Below the pieces are notes generated by a model. The model did not search any database and was not told where the DNA came from. It saw only the letters and a list, made by a program, of their open reading frames with translations. A stretch of DNA of 64,000 nucleotides from Thermococcus sp. LS1 (lineage in GTDB: Archaea; Methanobacteriota_B; Thermococci; Thermococcales; Thermococcaceae), in contig NZ_SNUJ01000001.1 in NCBI RefSeq assembly GCF_012027395.1, positions 558,001-622,000 of the forward strand. The letters run 5' to 3'. Below are positions 61,091 to 64,000 of the stretch, piece after piece. The position numbers were made by a program, and so were the translations under genes. How positions within the stretch are numbered: position 1 is the first letter of the stretch; every line of letters begins with the position of its first letter.

Positions 61091-62457
61091 GTCCTTTCTT
61101 TTTTCATTGCCTCTTCCACTGCCCTTCTGACAGTGTTGTAGGCCAGCTCGAAGAGCTCGTCGCGCCTCTTTTCGGTTGGGCCTTCCACGACTACCCTTAT
61201 CTTTGGCTCTGTTCCGCTCGGTCTTACGAGAACCCAAGAGCCATCTTTGAGGTTGAAGCGGAAGCCGGAGATCGTCAGGATCTCCTTTATGTCCTCCCTG
61301 AGCTTTTCTTCGAGAACGTGCCTTGCGACTTCGAGGACGGTCTTCTTGTACCTGTCCGGACACTTCACGTTCTTCTTGGTGAGGTAGTAGGTTGGAATCT
61401 CCTCACGGATTATTTCGGATAGGGGTTTTCCGCGCTCGTCGATGAGCTTGATGAGCAGGCCCATCGTAACGAAGCTGTCTATCCATAGGCCGAACCTGGG
61501 GTGGATGAACTTCCAGGGCTCGGCGGCAAAAATAGCGTTGTACTTCTTTATGCCATCGTGGGGCTGGCCGAGTGGGACGCGGTAGACCCTTCCACCAGCG
61601 TTCTCGACGACTTCATCGATGCGCGAGCCGGTGTTTATCGATGTAACGATGACTCCACCCCCGTGCTCCTCGACGTAAAGCTTGGCAAAGAGCGCTATCA
61701 GCGTGTCCTCATCGACGTAGTTGCCCTTTTCATCGAAGACCGCTATTCTGTCGGCGTCGCCGTCTTGGGCTATAGCTAAGTCAACGCCGAGCTCCCTCAC
61801 AAGATTTCCGAGATATGCTATGTTATCGTACCTCGGCTCGGGCTTTCTGCCCGGGAAGTAGCCGTCGATGTGAGCATTGATGCTTATCACCTTCGCCCCC
61901 ATCTCGCGAAGCAGATAGGGAGCAACGACGCTTCCGGCGCCGTTCGCACCATCGTAGAGGACTTTCAGACTCGTTTCATGGTCGACGAAGTCCAAGACTG
62001 CGCCGATGTACTCGTCGACGATGTCCCTCTGACGAACCTTCCTTATCTCGTCCCAGTCCGCTTTCTTATAATCCCCTGAGAAGATTATCCTTTCCAGCTC
62101 CGCCTCCTGCTCGAGGTAGAACTCGGTTCCGTCGCCGTTGAAGACCTTTATTCCGTTGTCCGTGGGCGGGTTGTGGCTGGCTGTTATCATGACTCCAGCG
62201 TCGCCATAGCGGTTGGTACCCCATGCCAATGTTGGCGTTGGTATCAGTCCGAACTGGATTACCTCCATGCCTGAACTCAAAAGCCCAGAAACGAGCGCGT
62301 TCTCGAGCATTATGCTTGAAGTCCTTCCGTCCCTTGCGACAGTCACTTTTCCCTTCCTGATGTACGTTCCGAGGGCTCTCCCAACGTTCAGCGCTAGATC
62401 TGGTGTGACCTTTTCCCATAAAGTGCCCCTAATTCCAGCCGTTCCGAAGAGCTTCAT
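61087..62457 (-). CDS. Phosphohexomutase (phosphomannomutase/phosphoglucomutase type)
   Basis: Alpha-D-phosphohexomutase moving phosphate between C1 and C6 of glucose, mannose or glucosamine phosphates, probably for glycan or nucleotide-sugar synthesis. The 456-residue product has LFGTAGIRGTL, the catalytic serine loop TASHNPPTDNGIK, the metal-binding DGDADRIAVF and the phosphate-binding RPSGTEPKIRV. At this length it is a four-domain enzyme. I cannot choose between PMM, PGM and GlmM by sequence alone. It begins 29 bp from the UPF0146 gene and overlaps the convergent MBL gene by 4 bp. Confidence 0.92.
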   Translation of the reverse strand: MKLFGTAGIRGTLWEKVTPDLALNVGRALGTYIRKGKVTVARDGRTSSIMLENALVSGLLSSGMEVIQFGLIPTPTLAWGTNRYGDAGVMITASHNPPTDNGIKVFNGDGTEFYLEQEAELERIIFSGDYKKADWDEIRKVRQRDIVDEYIGAVLDFVDHETSLKVLYDGANGAGSVVAPYLLREMGAKVISINAHIDGYFPGRKPEPRYDNIAYLGNLVRELGVDLAIAQDGDADRIAVFDEKGNYVDEDTLIALFAKLYVEEHGGGVIVTSINTGSRIDEVVENAGGRVYRVPLGQPHDGIKKYNAIFAAEPWKFIHPRFGLWIDSFVTMGLLIKLIDERGKPLSEIIREEIPTYYLTKKNVKCPDRYKKTVLEVARHVLEEKLREDIKEILTISGFRFNLKDGSWVLVRPSGTEPKIRVVVEGPTEKRRDELFELAYNTVRRAVEEAMKKERT

Positions 62458-62486
62458 AACACCACCATGACTACTTGGGAGCGGCT

Positions 62487-62891
62487 TTAAATAGTTTTAG
62501 CCATGTATATGGCCAACCCCCTGTGGTTGATAAGCTTCAGATTACCTGGCATTGTGTCACCACTGAGGGGAAGGATGTAAACTGGGAGTCCAAGCTTCTT
62601 CCCGAGCTCGAGAATCGGGCGGACTATTTCGGGCGTCGGTCTTACGGAGTACAAGGCTTTGGCATTCCTGTATAGCTCCATCCTTGGGTTGAAGATATCA
62701 TCCCGGACGGCGTTTATTCCAAGCTCCCTTGCTTTTTCAACGGAGGCTGGATTCCAGTCAACTGCAAGAACATCGTAGCCCATCTCTCTCAGCTTTAAGG
62801 CCACTTTGAACTGGAAACCTATACCGAGTTCGACTATTTTCCCTCTTGGAACCCTTTCCGCCAAGAAATCTGCGAAGTCTTCAATCGGCAT
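62487..62891 (-). CDS. UPF0146 family protein, methyltransferase-like fold
   Basis: A 134-residue archaeal protein: VPRGKIVELGIGFQFKVALK, GYDVLAVDWNPASVEKA, GINAVRDDIF, and YSVRPTPEIVRPILELGKK. The pattern is that of a trimmed Rossmann methyltransferase with a SAM-binding GxGxx and acidic residue, though no catalytic DPPY-like loop is seen, and the family has no known function. It lies 33 bp downstream of the malK stop on the same strand, and might be co-transcribed with it. Confidence 0.88.
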   Translation of the reverse strand: MPIEDFADFLAERVPRGKIVELGIGFQFKVALKLREMGYDVLAVDWNPASVEKARELGINAVRDDIFNPRMELYRNAKALYSVRPTPEIVRPILELGKKLGLPVYILPLSGDTMPGNLKLINHRGLAIYMAKTI

Positions 62892-62924
62892 GGTAGAAAA
62901 TGGGAGAGGGGAGTTTAAAAAGCT

Positions 62925-64000
62925 TCAGAAAACGGCCGTTCCGCTTCCCTTGTCAAAGACGTGGACTTTCCTCATGTCGAAGACGACGTCTATCTCCTGG
63001 CCTTCCTTAACCTTGGATTCGGAGCGGAAGGCGCCCAGGAAGGTTACATCTCCGACGCGGAGGTGGACTATCTTCTCGCTTCCGAGGTTTTCGATGATAT
63101 CAACCATTGCCCTGGTCATGTTTTCTCCAGGTATCTTGACCTGCGCGAACATTGCGTCGTAAATGTCTTCTGGGCGAATTCCGAAGATGACCTCCTTTCC
63201 GATCAGATTCTTTTCCCTGAGGACTTCGGCCTGGTCGTCGAGGAGTTTGAGCCTGAACTCCCCGAAGTCGGCCCAGACGCCCCTATCGTCCTCGATTATT
63301 GAAGCATCGATGAAGTTCATCGGTGGGCTGCCTATGAATCCTCCAACGAAGGTGTTTGCTGGCCTGTCATATACCTCGTCTGGCGTGCCGACCTGCTGGA
63401 GAACACCCTGGTTTATGACCGCAATCCTGTCTCCCATGGTCATTGCTTCGACCTGGTCGTGGGTGACGTATATCGTTGTGACTCCAAGCTGTCTCTGGAG
63501 TCTTTTGAGCTCGGCGCGCATTTTCACCCTAAGCTTCGCGTCGAGGTTGCTGAGCGGCTCGTCCATGAGGAAGACCTGGGGCTTTCTCACGATGGCCCTT
63601 CCGAGGGCTACCCTCTGCCTCTGACCGCCGCTTAACTCCCTTGGCTTCCTCTTGAGGAGTTCCGTAAGACCGAGCATCTCGGCGACTTCCCTTACACGCT
63701 GGTCTATCTCCTGCTTTGGAACTTTCCTAAGCTTGAGAGGGAAGGCCATGTTGTCGTAAACAGTCATATGCGGGTAGAGAGCGTAGCTCTGGAAGACCAT
63801 GGCTATATCGCGGTCTTTTGGTGGAACGAAGACTCCTTTTTCCGGGTCGGCTACGAGTTTGTCGCCGATGTAGATTTGTCCCCTTGTGGGCTCCTCAAGG
63901 CCGGCTATCATTCTGAGTGTGGTTGTTTTTCCGCAACCGCTCGGGCCGAGGAGTATCATGAACTCGCCGTGTTTGATCTCCAGGTTCATGTCCTTGACGG
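62925..64000 (-). CDS. Sugar ABC transporter ATP-binding protein (MalK/UgpC type), 5' end outside window
   Basis: ATPase of a CUT1-type sugar importer. Reading continues to the window edge (VKDMNLEIK at the right end), so the first residues are missing. Walker A GPSGCGKTTT, Q-loop MVFQSYALYPHM, signature LSGGQRQRVALGRAI, Walker B VFLMDEPLSNLDAKL, switch VTHDQVEAMTMG, and the C-terminal TOBE/OB domain (IFGIRPEDIYDAMF, EIDVVFDMRKVHVFD) are all present. It resembles MalK of the trehalose/maltose transporter of Thermococcales; the sugar is not certain. The permease and binding-protein genes would lie to the right. Confidence 0.94.
   Translation of the reverse strand, partial: VKDMNLEIKHGEFMILLGPSGCGKTTTLRMIAGLEEPTRGQIYIGDKLVADPEKGVFVPPKDRDIAMVFQSYALYPHMTVYDNMAFPLKLRKVPKQEIDQRVREVAEMLGLTELLKRKPRELSGGQRQRVALGRAIVRKPQVFLMDEPLSNLDAKLRVKMRAELKRLQRQLGVTTIYVTHDQVEAMTMGDRIAVINQGVLQQVGTPDEVYDRPANTFVGGFIGSPPMNFIDASIIEDDRGVWADFGEFRLKLLDDQAEVLREKNLIGKEVIFGIRPEDIYDAMFAQVKIPGENMTRAMVDIIENLGSEKIVHLRVGDVTFLGAFRSESKVKEGQEIDVVFDMRKVHVFDKGSGTAVF

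Overview
The window is a stretch of a Thermococcales (Thermococcus-like) archaeal chromosome. The evidence is the Na+-type A1AO ATP synthase operon, the archaeal DNA primase pair priS/priL, an archaeal type A RNase P RNA, archaeal Elp3, Nip7 and SecD/SecF homologues, KaiC-like ATPases, GGTG-type ribosome binding sites, and TATA boxes about 25 bp before many starts. Genes are tightly packed, with many 1-26 bp overlaps, and intergenic DNA is short and A+T-rich.

Layout. 1-5.8 kb: the hisS 3' end, a 39-codon gene, a frameshifted phospholipase-D lipoprotein, a C/D box sRNA, a coiled-coil protein, alaS, a small nuclease-like protein and a Nif3 homologue. 5.9-12.1 kb: elp3, a decayed small ORF, two tandem membrane-anchored paralogues, a Cys-cluster protein, a Nip7/PUA protein, a KaiC-like ATPase with an HTH/coiled-coil partner, and speH. 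12.4-15.6 kb: secF-secD-trkA. 15.6-24.4 kb: the ATP synthase operon H-I-K-E-C-F-A-B-D, followed by an AlaX editing protein. 25.7-28.1 kb: two peptide-type ABC permeases ending in a broken junction with a convergent permease remnant. 28.1-32.6 kb (minus): PP-loop ATPase, membrane protein, radical SAM protein, pyrK, pyrC. 32.9-40.1 kb: a complete dpp/opp peptide importer. 40.1-46.1 kb: a membrane protein, nadE, an EamA transporter, glnA (minus), a UPF0216 protein, a small membrane protein and a large surface protein. 46.2-49.6 kb: rnpB, a second EamA transporter, priS and priL. 49.9-54.6 kb: a second KaiC-like ATPase, an OB-like extracytoplasmic protein overlapping a TctA-like transporter, a small unknown protein and a PUA-type RNA methyltransferase. 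54.6-64 kb: a GC-rich structured intergenic element, a second methyltransferase, an A+T-rich pair of probable surface genes (one DUF4855-like), a serpin lipoprotein, an M20 peptidase, an MBL-fold protein, a phosphohexomutase, a UPF0146 protein and the MalK-type ATPase that runs off the end.

How the genes fit together. Most are housekeeping: translation quality control (alaS plus AlaX), tRNA and rRNA modification (elp3, C/D sRNA, methyltransferases, PP-loop enzyme), ion-coupled energy (ATP synthase, TrkA), protein export (SecDF), nitrogen and nucleotide metabolism (glnA, nadE, pyrC/K, speH), and peptide use fitting a peptide-fermenting heterotroph (dpp operon, M20 peptidase, with a serpin perhaps guarding against proteases). 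I did not find a CRISPR array, defence island, integrase or insertion sequence. The least ordinary items are the broken permease junction, the GC-rich structured element between convergent genes, the C/D sRNA inside a leader, the OB-like/TctA overlapping pair, and the A+T-rich gene pair beside the serpin.
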